Source: CAZDQL01 sp964507325 | GTDB taxonomy: Bacteria > Planctomycetota > UBA1135 > GCA-002686595 | Assembly (NCBI GenBank): GCA_964507325.1 | Contig: CAZDQL010000059.1 | Span: 1 to 40,471 of the forward strand | Length of the DNA stretch: 40,471 nt | Direction of reading: 5' to 3' | Part shown: piece by piece, positions 15,672 through 24,500 of the stretch | Layout of the letters: each line of letters begins with the position of its first letter | How positions within the stretch are numbered: the first letter of the stretch is position 1 | Program-made: the position numbers and the translations under genes | The notes under the pieces: model-generated | What the model saw: the letters and a program-made list of their open reading frames with translations, nothing else | What the model was told of the DNA's origin: nothing | The model's database searches: none

Positions 15672-17348
15672 ATGATGCGAGTCACAGTCCGCGGCGCCCT
15701 GGTGGCGTCCGCCCTACTCCTCACCACTCAAGCCCTGGCTCAGGGGCAGGCCGGCGCAACCCTCTCCCTGCCCAACGCACCGGACCGGACCTACGTCCAC
15801 GAGCCGGGCAGGCACGAGTTCAGCGGCGTCATGTGCGCCCGTCCCCTCCAGACGGAGGACGCCGCCAAGTACGGCGTGTCCGTCGCCGAGCTCGAAGCGC
15901 TGCGCGAAGTCGCCAAGGCTGCGCTGGCCGAGTTCGAGCTGAAGGCCTACGTCTCGGATACGGACGAGTACCTCTTCCACATCCCCGCAGGCCGCGAGAA
16001 CGCCGTCGCCCGCGCCCTGATGGCGGGGGGTGGCTTCCAGTACGTCGAGCCGGACTGGATCGTCTACCCGATCGGTTGCCCCAACGACCCCCTCTTCGGG
16101 AGCCAGTGGCAGCACAACGCCAACCGGATGAACTCCTGCAACGGCTGGGACATCCACACCGGTGACCCCACGACGGTGGTCGCGATCTGCGACACCGGGG
16201 TACGCACCACCCACAACGACCTCCAGCTTCACCGCCAAGAGGGCTACAACGCCGTCGACAACAAGTGGGAGAGCCAGGGCGGCGCGGTCAACGACATCAA
16301 TGGCCACGGTACGGCGACCACCGGCTGCGCGGCGGCCAACGGCAACAACGGCACGGGCGTCGCCGGCGTGGGCTGGGACCTCGGCCACCGCATGATGCGC
16401 GTCAGCAACAGCTCGGGTGGCAGCGCCTACATGTCCGACCTGACCCAGGCCGCGCGTCTGGCGTCCGACCAGGGGGACCGGGTCGCGAGCGTCAGCTACA
16501 GCGGCTGCACCGACAACTCGGTCCAGACTTGTGGTAACTACGTCCGCGGCAATGACGCGCTGCTCGTCTGGGCGGCCGGCAACGCGGGTCAGTACCTCAG
16601 CGGCAACCGCGACGACAGCGTGATCGTCGTGGGAGCCACCACCAGCACGGACTCCAAGGCGTCTTGGTCGAACTACGGCCCCTTCGTCGACCTGATGGCC
16701 CCCGGCTCCAGCGTCTACACCACCAGCAACAGCCACAACAACGCCTACGGCGGCGCCTCGGGCACGAGCTTCTCCTGCCCCCTGGCCGCCGGCCTGTGTG
16801 CCCTGATCTTCTCCACTGATCCGACCCTGACGCCCACCGAAGCGGAGGACATCCTGCGCGCCGGCTGTGACGACCTGGGCTCCAGCGGAGTCGACAACAC
16901 CTACGGCTACGGCCGCATCGACGTCTTCAACTCCCTGTCACTGGTCGACACCTGCGGGGTCACGGACTACTGCCCCTCGGTTCCGAACTCCACGGGTCTC
17001 GAGGCCGCCATCACCTACGGGGGGTCGGTCAGCGTCGCCGCCAACGACCTGGTCCTGACCGCCTACAACTGCCCGGCCCAGAAGTTCGGGCTGTTCTTCT
17101 TCGGAACCCAGTCCGAGGCGGTGTGGAGCGGAGACGGCATCCTGTGCGTGGGCGGCCAGATGTGGCGCCTGCCGGTCATCAAGACCGACTCCATCGGCTT
17201 CGCCGATTGGAACTTGGATCTCAACAACCTGCCCGGCAGCGCCTCGATCTCGCCGGGTGACATCAACTACTGGTCGTTCTGGTTCCGCGACACCACCTCG
17301 GGCGGGTGGAACTTCACCAGCGCTCTCGAGATCGAGTGGTGCCCCTGA
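15672..17348 (+). CDS. Secreted subtilisin-like serine protease (S8) with C-terminal lineage module
   Basis: The 558-residue pre-pro-protease starts at ATG 15672 (the adjacent ATG 15675 is equally possible) with a signal peptide ending near ALAQG. Residues about 40-135 are an I9-like propeptide containing a segment that ends FQYVEPDWIVYP. The catalytic triad is Asp174 (VAICDTGV), His212 (NGHGTATTG) and Ser366 (ASGTSFSCP), with oxyanion Asn304 in WAAGNAG. After the protease domain comes a ~125-residue module starting YCPSVPNSTG and containing GSVSVAANDLVL, GLFFFGTQS and GILCVGG, ending EWCP at the stop. The same module ends the next secreted protein. Many Cys in the catalytic domain suggest disulfides and an extracellular location. 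An AT-rich patch near 15500-15520 may contain the promoter, but no clear boxes were found. Confidence 0.93.
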   Translation: MMRVTVRGALVASALLLTTQALAQGQAGATLSLPNAPDRTYVHEPGRHEFSGVMCARPLQTEDAAKYGVSVAELEALREVAKAALAEFELKAYVSDTDEYLFHIPAGRENAVARALMAGGGFQYVEPDWIVYPIGCPNDPLFGSQWQHNANRMNSCNGWDIHTGDPTTVVAICDTGVRTTHNDLQLHRQEGYNAVDNKWESQGGAVNDINGHGTATTGCAAANGNNGTGVAGVGWDLGHRMMRVSNSSGGSAYMSDLTQAARLASDQGDRVASVSYSGCTDNSVQTCGNYVRGNDALLVWAAGNAGQYLSGNRDDSVIVVGATTSTDSKASWSNYGPFVDLMAPGSSVYTTSNSHNNAYGGASGTSFSCPLAAGLCALIFSTDPTLTPTEAEDILRAGCDDLGSSGVDNTYGYGRIDVFNSLSLVDTCGVTDYCPSVPNSTGLEAAITYGGSVSVAANDLVLTAYNCPAQKFGLFFFGTQSEAVWSGDGILCVGGQMWRLPVIKTDSIGFADWNLDLNNLPGSASISPGDINYWSFWFRDTTSGGWNFTSALEIEWCP

Positions 17349-17403
17349 TCCGGGGCGGGGCGGGGGTTGGAGCCACTAGCCCGCGACCTGGCACGCTATG
17401 ACA

Positions 17404-17434
17404 CCGGCGGGGCCGCCCAAGGCGGTCCCGCCGG
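17404..17434 (+). terminator. Hairpin terminator after the subtilase gene
   Basis: Fourteen-base arms (17404-17417 and 17421-17434), with a single G-T mismatch, enclose a CAA loop and are followed by CCTCGTTTC. It lies 56 bases after the subtilase stop. The stem is strong and the T-run short, as often seen in GC-rich genomes. Confidence 0.65.
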
Positions 17435-17495
17435 CCTCGTTTCGGGGGAGTGGGTTCCCGTGTAGGCTGGGTGCAGCAGCCCACTGAGGAGTCCC

Positions 17496-18431
17496 ATGCT
17501 TCGCATCACCTGCGCCGCCACGGTCCTGCTGCTGTGCGCGTCCGACGTCCGCGCTCAGTACCAGACTCGCTTCGACGTCGACGCCGGATGGACGTTCACC
17601 AGCAACCACCCCACCTTCGGCTGGGACGTCGATGACGATCCCGCGGACCGGTTCCACAGTCCGCTGGCGAGCCTGAACGTCCAGTACGCGGAGGGACACT
17701 GGGTCAGCGCCACGGCGACCTCTCCCGCGATCGACATTTCGGGGATGACCCATCCCGAGCTCTCCTTCTGGACGTGGGCGGACGTCACCGAGGACATCTG
17801 CGTGATGGACCTGCGCACGCTGCGGATCGTCCAGGATGGCGGGCCGGCGCTCTTCGACTACTGCCTGAGCCAGCGCAGTCCCAGCGGTCCCGACTACGAG
17901 GAGTACCGCCTCCCCCTCGATCCCGCCTGGGGCACGATCCGCGTGGTCTTCGACTTCAACTCGGTCGACGGCTTTGCCAACGTGGGACAGGGTTGGTTCG
18001 TCGACGACCTGCGGGTCGCGGAAGCCGGCTGCCCCGCACCGCTCTACTACTGCTTCGTGGGGAACTTCTGGACAGGGAAGCCGGGTTCACTGATCCACGC
18101 CCACGGCTCGACGAGCATCGCGGCGAACGACCTCCAGCTCGAGGCGACTCACGCGGCTCCGGGCCAGGCGGCGATCTTCTTCTTCGGCGACGATCCCTCC
18201 GTCATGACCCCGCTGGGGGACGGCTACCTCTGCGTGGGAGGGACTCTCCAGCGCTTGCCGCCCGTTTCGACCGGTAGCGGGAGCCCCACCTTCGACGTCG
18301 ACTACGGGATCCCTCCCGCCAGCGGCATCACCGTGGGCTCCACCTGGTACTTCCAGTGCTGGTATCGCGATCCGAACGCGTCGCTGGGCTCGGACCTCTC
18401 GGACGGGGTGGGTCTCACCTTCTGTCCGTGA
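17496..18431 (+). CDS. Secreted MAM/choice-of-anchor-like protein with the same C-terminal module
   Basis: The 311-residue product starts at ATG 17496, preceded by TGAGGAGT, with a signal peptide (MLRITCAATVLLLCASDVRA). Residues about 25-175 resemble a MAM or choice-of-anchor J jelly-roll: a segment beginning FDVDAGWTFTSN, then SATATSPAIDISG and GQGWFVDDLRV. These usually bind partners or surfaces. Residues 185-311 repeat the module of the preceding protease: YYCFVGNFWTG, GSTSIAANDLQLEA, AIFFFG, GYLCVGG, WYFQCWYRD, and FCP at the stop. The three Cys of the module (186, 246 and 310) correspond in position to those in the protease. No catalytic residues are seen. The gene's last 17 bases overlap the end of the convergent S41 peptidase gene. 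Confidence 0.8.
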   Translation: MLRITCAATVLLLCASDVRAQYQTRFDVDAGWTFTSNHPTFGWDVDDDPADRFHSPLASLNVQYAEGHWVSATATSPAIDISGMTHPELSFWTWADVTEDICVMDLRTLRIVQDGGPALFDYCLSQRSPSGPDYEEYRLPLDPAWGTIRVVFDFNSVDGFANVGQGWFVDDLRVAEAGCPAPLYYCFVGNFWTGKPGSLIHAHGSTSIAANDLQLEATHAAPGQAAIFFFGDDPSVMTPLGDGYLCVGGTLQRLPPVSTGSGSPTFDVDYGIPPASGITVGSTWYFQCWYRDPNASLGSDLSDGVGLTFCP

Positions 18432-19743
18432 AGTCCTCGTGATCGTAGGGCACTGCCTTGCGGGGGTAGTCCGCGAGCAGTGCCTCGGCGCGCGCCAGCA
18501 GGGTGTCGATCCCCTGGGCCAGGTCCTCGGCTTCGTACTCCACGATCTCGTGGGGAGCGACGCCGATCCCCTCGATGCCCCGGCCGCCGTTGAAACGGCC
18601 CTTGTTGGACGCCACGGAAACGTAGAGCGAGAAGAGCTTGGAGGGCAGCTCGACGGTGGTCTTGGAGGAGGACATCCCCGCGGTCGCGCTCTCTCCGATC
18701 ATGTAGGCTCGGCCGTCCTCCTTGAAGATGCCGCTGGCGGTCTCGCCGGCGCTCCTGGTGTTGCCGTCCACGATGACCACGAGCGGTCCCGCGTAGGGGG
18801 TGGCTCCGGCGCTGGAGTAGGTCTTGGCGAAGGAGAGCTTCTCCCCCGCCGGGACGAAGCGCCCCATGAAGGCGTCGTGGTCGAATCCTCCGCCGCCGTT
18901 GGCGCGGAAGTCGAGGACCAGTCCGGGGGGGTCCTTCAGCGCGGCCAGGGCCTCGTCGATGCGTTCGGGTAGATCCCCGGGGCAGCGCCGCAGGTGGATG
19001 TAGCCGTACCCCGACGGCAGAACGCACCAGCGCACGTCCTTGTCCCCCTCGAGACCTTCGGGGAAGAAGGCGGGCCCCCAGGGCACGGTGCTGTTCTTGG
19101 AGTAGGTGATGGTGCGCTTGCGCTTCTTGCCCTTGGAGTCCTTCACCTCGACCTTCAGACGCGTCCCCACGGCGTCCCCGAGACCCCAGTGGCAGGTGTT
19201 GAAGAAGGCCTGCTGGTCGGTGGAGAAGCTGCGGGTGTCCCGGCGCTCTGCGATGCGCTCCTCGAGCCACTTCGCCGCCTTGACGCCGTCCACCTTCAGG
19301 ACCTCCATGCCGGCTTGGAGACCGCAGCCCTCGGCCGCCCCCCAGGCGTTCTTGATCAGGATCTTCTTGCCGCTCTGGCACCAGAACATCCCCGGTCCCG
19401 TTTGTCGGGGTTGCTCCGGCCAGCGCACCTCCTTGCCCGCCTCCGAGAGGGGCCGCACTTGGGCGTGCCCGTCCCTGAGGCGAGCCAGGAGGCGCACGAG
19501 CAGCACCAGGTGCTCCTGGTGCGTCTCGACCTGCTTGGCCTCCTTCGAGAACTGCTTGGAGACCTTCCTCCACTCGATCTCCTTGAGCTTGAAGAAGTGC
19601 CCGCAGTGGCGCTCGAGCTCCTCGAGGGCGGAATCGACGTCCGCCTCGTAGTCGACGTCTTCGCCCGCAGGGGAAGCGAGCGGGGGCGCGACGAGGGCGA
19701 AGAAGACGAGGAAGATGGACGCAAGCAAGCGGGCGGTTCTCAT
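18415..19743 (-). CDS. Exported S41-family peptidase (PDZ-containing, CtpA/tricorn-related)
   Basis: The 442-residue product starts at the ATG complementary to 19741-19743, with GGGAGG upstream, and opens with a signal peptide (MRTARLLASIFLVFFALVAP). A helical domain ends in LRDGHAQV (residues 90-96), a conserved S41 feature. A PDZ-like segment GLQAGMEVLKVDG follows at 141-153. The catalytic core has GLVLDFRANGGG (274-285) and the nucleophile Ser331 in DGNTRSAGETASG. The Lys that follows about 25 residues later in CtpA-type enzymes is not seen; the region reads IGESATAGMSSS. That places it nearer the S41B/tricorn or IRBP-like branch. It is probably a periplasmic or extracellular endopeptidase. 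It is convergent with the MAM-like gene (17-base overlap) and divergent from the glycosyltransferase gene. Confidence 0.86.
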   Translation of the reverse strand: MRTARLLASIFLVFFALVAPPLASPAGEDVDYEADVDSALEELERHCGHFFKLKEIEWRKVSKQFSKEAKQVETHQEHLVLLVRLLARLRDGHAQVRPLSEAGKEVRWPEQPRQTGPGMFWCQSGKKILIKNAWGAAEGCGLQAGMEVLKVDGVKAAKWLEERIAERRDTRSFSTDQQAFFNTCHWGLGDAVGTRLKVEVKDSKGKKRKRTITYSKNSTVPWGPAFFPEGLEGDKDVRWCVLPSGYGYIHLRRCPGDLPERIDEALAALKDPPGLVLDFRANGGGGFDHDAFMGRFVPAGEKLSFAKTYSSAGATPYAGPLVVIVDGNTRSAGETASGIFKEDGRAYMIGESATAGMSSSKTTVELPSKLFSLYVSVASNKGRFNGGRGIEGIGVAPHEIVEYEAEDLAQGIDTLLARAEALLADYPRKAVPYDHEDFTDRR

Positions 19744-19946
19744 GGGTGTGCCTCCCGGCGCCATCCTACCTCGATCTTCCCCTCACCCTGCGAAGTAGGT
19801 CCGGCCTGCCGATACCCTGCCGGCCCCCGGAGAATGGCGTACGAAGAACGCCTCGCTCTCGCTACGCAGGCATCCCCGGTGCTCGACGCGTCTCGGTGAG
19901 AAGAATGCGGCCGGCCCAACGTCTCGAGGGCGGCGGGAAAGCGACG

Positions 19947-21572
19947 ATGAAAGGGCAACTCACCTTGGACCGGCTGCGCGCACGGTTCGAAGAACGGGAA
20001 TCGGTCGAGGACGTCCTCGACGAGCTCCAGTGCGCCCGCCCCGGCGAGCCCTCGCAGCGCGGACCCTTCCTGGGACGCATCGCCCGCGGCATCGGCTTCA
20101 TCGCGGAGGCCTTCGACCCCGGCGGGGTCACGATGGAGATCGCCCGGCAGGGGGCGGCGCTCGAGAGCCTCTTGGTCGACGAGGGCTACGAGCCGGTGAT
20201 CCACTGCATCGGAGGGGGCATCGGGGGCTGGGCTGACGGCGTGCTCGAGCCCGCCTGGAGGCGCAAGGTGCTGACGCCCGGTGTCGTGCCCAGTGCCGAG
20301 GTGTCGGCCAGGAGCGACGTGCGCGACACGTGGAGGCGGGCGCTCGAGCTGTGCGAGGAACTGACCGCCTACGTCCTCGAGGAGGAGCTGGGACTCCTGA
20401 TCCCCGCCAACGTCAACTCCAACCCAGGGGATCCGGCCCTCTCCTTGGCGGTGGTGCTGACCTCCGAGCTCACCGACTGCCCGGTCCTGAGCAGCAACCA
20501 CGACTTCTACTGGGAGCGGGAAGGGGACGCCGCGCTCGAGCCGCGGGAGCCCTGCCTGCGCCGCCTGCTGCCCTGGAACGGCCGGCGTTGGATCCAGGTC
20601 AACGCCAACCCGCTGCAGCCGCAGCACCTGGTCGAGACCGACGGCATCCCCGCCGACCGGGTCTTCAGCATCGCGACCGGCGTCAAGTCCCCCTTCTTCG
20701 AGGAGGTGGAGCCGGAGCGCAAGCTCGACGACCGCCGCATCATGACCCGCATCCTGGCGGGTGGCACGCAGGAGCTCATCCCCGACTCATTGGGGCGCTT
20801 CTACGCCCGCCTCGAGGGTTGGATCGAGCATCCGCACCCGATCGCGCTCGGCTGCGAGACCGATCTGACCCTGGATCTGGCCCGCACGGAATCCCTGCAC
20901 CTCCTGCAGCCCACCCGGGTGGCGGGTCAAAAGCGCGTCGAGCGCGATTGGGAGCTGATCGGCGCCCTGCTGGATCACCCCCCCTTCCGCGCTGCGTTCA
21001 CGGCCCGCGCCGACCTCACCCTGACCCTGCACGTCACCGGCCCCGTGGCCCCCCAGCACCGCGCCGACCTCGAGCGCGTGCTGGACGCCTACCGGCGAGT
21101 CCTCGACGACCTGCCCAGGGACCTGGCGCGTCGCCTCTTCATGGCCTTCAGCGTGGGCCACCAGGGCCACCCGTCCCAGGAGCGCGAGCTGCGCGTCGCC
21201 GACGTCTACCGCCTCGCCGACCTGGTGCTGCTCCCCAGCCGCACCGAGACCCGCGGCCTGCCGATCCCCGAGTCCGCCGCCGCCGGAATCCCCATCGTCT
21301 GCAGCCGCTACGCCCCCCCCGAGGCCTTCGCCGAGACGATCGGCGAGTCCCTGCCGGCGGCCGCCCGCATCCTGGTCGACGAGTTCCCCGAGGGGGAGTT
21401 CACCTCCGCCCTCCTCGACCGCGTCAGCGACATCCTCCTCGACCCGGAGCGCTCCGCCGAGCACATCCGCCACAACCGCGCCGCGGCTCACGCGCGCTAC
21501 ACGTTGGTGGGGCTGCAGGGGACGCTGTGGGCCTGTTTGGAGCGGCTGGGGGCATTGGACGAGGGGGTGTGA
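19947..21572 (+). CDS. GT-B-type glycosyltransferase-like protein (GT4-like C-terminus)
   Basis: The 541-residue cytoplasmic protein has no signal peptide. ATG 19947 is chosen because GGGAAAG precedes it; ATG 19905 is an alternative. The C-terminal half has the GT-B donor-site signature: VADVYRLADLVLLPSRTET, then GLPIPESAAAGIPIVCSRY and APPEAFAE (about residues 418-470), with the Glu expected to contact the nucleotide sugar. The N-terminal half contains CIGGGIGGWADG, LIPANVNSNPGDPALSLA and CPVLSSNHDFYW, which recalls acceptor-side loops of sucrose/trehalose-type synthases. Donor and acceptor cannot be named. It has no biosynthetic neighbours, sitting between the divergent S41 gene and the convergent giant VIT/VWA gene, whose end lies only 25 bases away. 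It could make a compatible solute or glycosylate a surface polymer. Confidence 0.75.
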   Translation: MKGQLTLDRLRARFEERESVEDVLDELQCARPGEPSQRGPFLGRIARGIGFIAEAFDPGGVTMEIARQGAALESLLVDEGYEPVIHCIGGGIGGWADGVLEPAWRRKVLTPGVVPSAEVSARSDVRDTWRRALELCEELTAYVLEEELGLLIPANVNSNPGDPALSLAVVLTSELTDCPVLSSNHDFYWEREGDAALEPREPCLRRLLPWNGRRWIQVNANPLQPQHLVETDGIPADRVFSIATGVKSPFFEEVEPERKLDDRRIMTRILAGGTQELIPDSLGRFYARLEGWIEHPHPIALGCETDLTLDLARTESLHLLQPTRVAGQKRVERDWELIGALLDHPPFRAAFTARADLTLTLHVTGPVAPQHRADLERVLDAYRRVLDDLPRDLARRLFMAFSVGHQGHPSQERELRVADVYRLADLVLLPSRTETRGLPIPESAAAGIPIVCSRYAPPEAFAETIGESLPAAARILVDEFPEGEFTSALLDRVSDILLDPERSAEHIRHNRAAAHARYTLVGLQGTLWACLERLGALDEGV

Positions 21573-21597
21573 GGGGCGCTGCCGCACCCCTCGACCC

Positions 21598-24500
21598 TCA
21601 CCGCCGCCTACCCAGCTCCTCGAGCAGCCGCCGCGCCTGGTCGCGCGTCCCGGGGTAGCGCGCCGGCCAAGAGGCGGAGAGGACGCCTTCCAACACCGCG
21701 CGGGCCTCGTCGGCCTGCTTGGCCTGGATCAGGACCTTGGCCAGTCCCAGGTGGCCGTCGGGCTCCTCGCTGCGGACGCGGACGACGTGGCGCCAGTGCC
21801 CGACGGCGTCCTGCCAGCGGTCCTGCCCCTGGCGGATCTGGGCCAGCATGCGGTGGCCCTCCGATTCGTTCGGGGAGAGCTCCACCAGGGTGGTGTGGGC
21901 GCGTTCGGCGCGTTCCCATTGCTCCAGATCGGTGAGCCGGCGACCGAGTTCGACGTAGAGCTCCAGCTCGTGGCCGGCGACGTGGGAGCGCTCGAGCAGG
22001 GCCTCGACCGCCAGATCGGGACGCTTCCAGGCGTCGTAGGCACGCATCAGGAGCTCGTGCGTCTCGAGGTCGTTCGGGCGCGCCTGGAGCGCCAGGCGCA
22101 ACTGGGCCACCGCGGCGGCGTGCTGCTCGCGCTCCAAGAACACGTGGCCCAGGGCCTTGCGCAGGATCGGGTTCTCCAGGCCGGTGGCCTCGGTCTCGGC
22201 GTCCAGTCCGGCGACGAAGGCCGCCAGGTCCCGACTGCGCTCCAGCACCCCGCGCAGGTTCTGCAACTCCGCGCGCCGCTGGTCGATGTGGTGCCCCCAG
22301 GAGACGACCGCCCCCGCCGCGGCGTCGACCGTCTCCCGCGTGCGATCCAGACCGGCGTAGGCCTGCGACTGCTGGCGGTAGTAGGCGCACAGCACGCCGT
22401 CCCCCACCCCGCGACGCGGCGCGGTGCGCACGTGCAGGGCGATCGCTTCGTCGTAGAGGCGCACGCAGTCCTCCAGGAGCGCGGTGTCCAGGCAGGCGTC
22501 CGCCAGGATCGCGATCGCCTCCTCGCGCCAGTGTCCTTCCTCGCGCAGCCAAGCTTCGGCCTGGTGCAGCGCTCGCGCACACGCCTCGGGATCGCCGGCG
22601 TGGTAGTGCCCGCGCATGAGCATCCCCCGGTAGCGCGCCTCCGCCGGGCGCTCGCCCACGAGCTCCACGACCAGCGGGATCGATTCCGACCAGCGCTGGT
22701 CGAGCTGCAGGTAGGTCGCCAGGTCGTCGCGCCCCTCGAGGTGCAAGAGACCGCGCCGATAGCAGCCGTAGAGCAGATCGATCGCTTCGTCGTTCGCCCC
22801 CAGCCCGCGGAACAGGTACTCGGCGCCGTGGACCAGACCCCGGGGTGAGGTGTCCTCTTCTCCCAGGATCTCGACCGCCGTCCGCACGAAGGCCGGGCGC
22901 TGCTTCTTCCAGAAGTAGCCGTTGCGCCGGTCGTAGACGCAGCGGTGGCGCTGCTGCCGCGTGCGCAGGTCGGAGCGGAGCTCCTTCAAGACGACCGCCA
23001 GCGCGCGCCGCTCCAACGACGCGCTGAGCCCGGCTTCCGCCGAGTGGATCAGGTCGCCGATGCGCCAGGCGTGCTGGCTCCAGAAGTCCTCGTTGCGCAG
23101 GCGCAGCCAGCTCGGCTCGGTCTCGGCCCGCACCACCATGAACTCCAGGGACTTGGTCGCGCCAACCACCTCCTCCAGGCACCAGCTGACGCGATGCACC
23201 ATCGGCTGCCCATTGCGGTACTGGTAGAGCTCCAGCACCGCGGGCAGACCCTCGAAGGCGAAGTCGGTCACGTCCGGGCCCACCACGCGCGCGCCCAGGA
23301 GGTCGTCCGCGTGCTGCCAGAGATTGCAGAGGATGTCGACCACCTCGCGGGCGTGCTGTTCGTCGGCGCGGCGCGCCAGGTCGCGGCGCATGCGCTGCAC
23401 CACCGCGTCGTACAGCTCACGGCCCTTGCCGAGGGAGAGCTCCCCGCGCCCCCGCACCGCATCGCGGTAGAGCCCGAAGAGCTGACGGCGCAGCCAGCGG
23501 CGCTGGCCCGCGCGGTGATCCGCCTCCAGCTCCTCGAGCCAGACCCGCTCCGCCTCGCGGAAGGCCTGCATCTGCACCTGCCATCTGCCGAGGGAGAGCA
23601 GAGCGTCGTTGGCGCTCACCGGCAGCCGCCCACCGGCCGCCCGGCGTCGCTCGTCGAGGGCCGCCACGAGGATGCGCACGGCCTCCTCGATCCGGCCGTA
23701 GCCCTCCAGGGTGCGCGCGCGGTGGTGCGCCACCGCGAGTCGATCGGAGGGCTCGACCGCCAGCTCGCAGAGCAGGCGGAGCTGTCTGAGCTGCTCCCGC
23801 GCCAGGGCCTCTGGCTGCAGCGCGCCGCGATCGGCGAGGAACTCTGCCAGGAGGGCGACCTCCCCCTCCTGCCACTCTCCGGGGAAGGCGCGACGCAGGG
23901 CGTCCAGGGCGCGCTCGCCGTGCCGCTCCGTGCCGTGGGCCTGCCGGCCGGCGAGGAGCACCATCTGGAACTCCAACAGCGCCAGGGCGCGCCGGTCCAC
24001 GTCGGTGTGGGCCTGCGCTCCGAGCTGCGCCAGACGCGCTCGCAGTCGATCGACGGTGGCTTCCTCGACCACCTTCTCGGCCAGGGATCCGACCCCTCCG
24101 AGGAAGGGATAGATGCTCTGGGCGCTGTGGCCGATCACCGCCTCGGGGAGGCAGCCGAGCAGGCGGAAGTCCCCGGTGGCCTCGTAGAACTGCTGCAGCA
24201 GCCAGACGCGGTTCTGGGGCTCGCGCGCCTTGCGCATCAGGGCCACGAAGCGCAGCGGGATGCGGGGGTCGAGCTCGGGGGGGACATCGGGGCCGCGGCG
24301 CCGATAGGTGTGCAGCTCGATCCGCAAGCCCTCCGCCAGCCGGTACTCGTCCTGGACCTCGTAGGCGCGCACCAGCGCCGCGTCCCCTCGCTCCTTCTGG
24401 TCGAGGGCCGTGTACCAGCCCGCCAGTGCCGAGAAGTCCTCGAATTCGAGCTCGTCCAGGCGGTCGATCTCCTCCAGGATGCTCGCGGCCCGCTGCAGGT

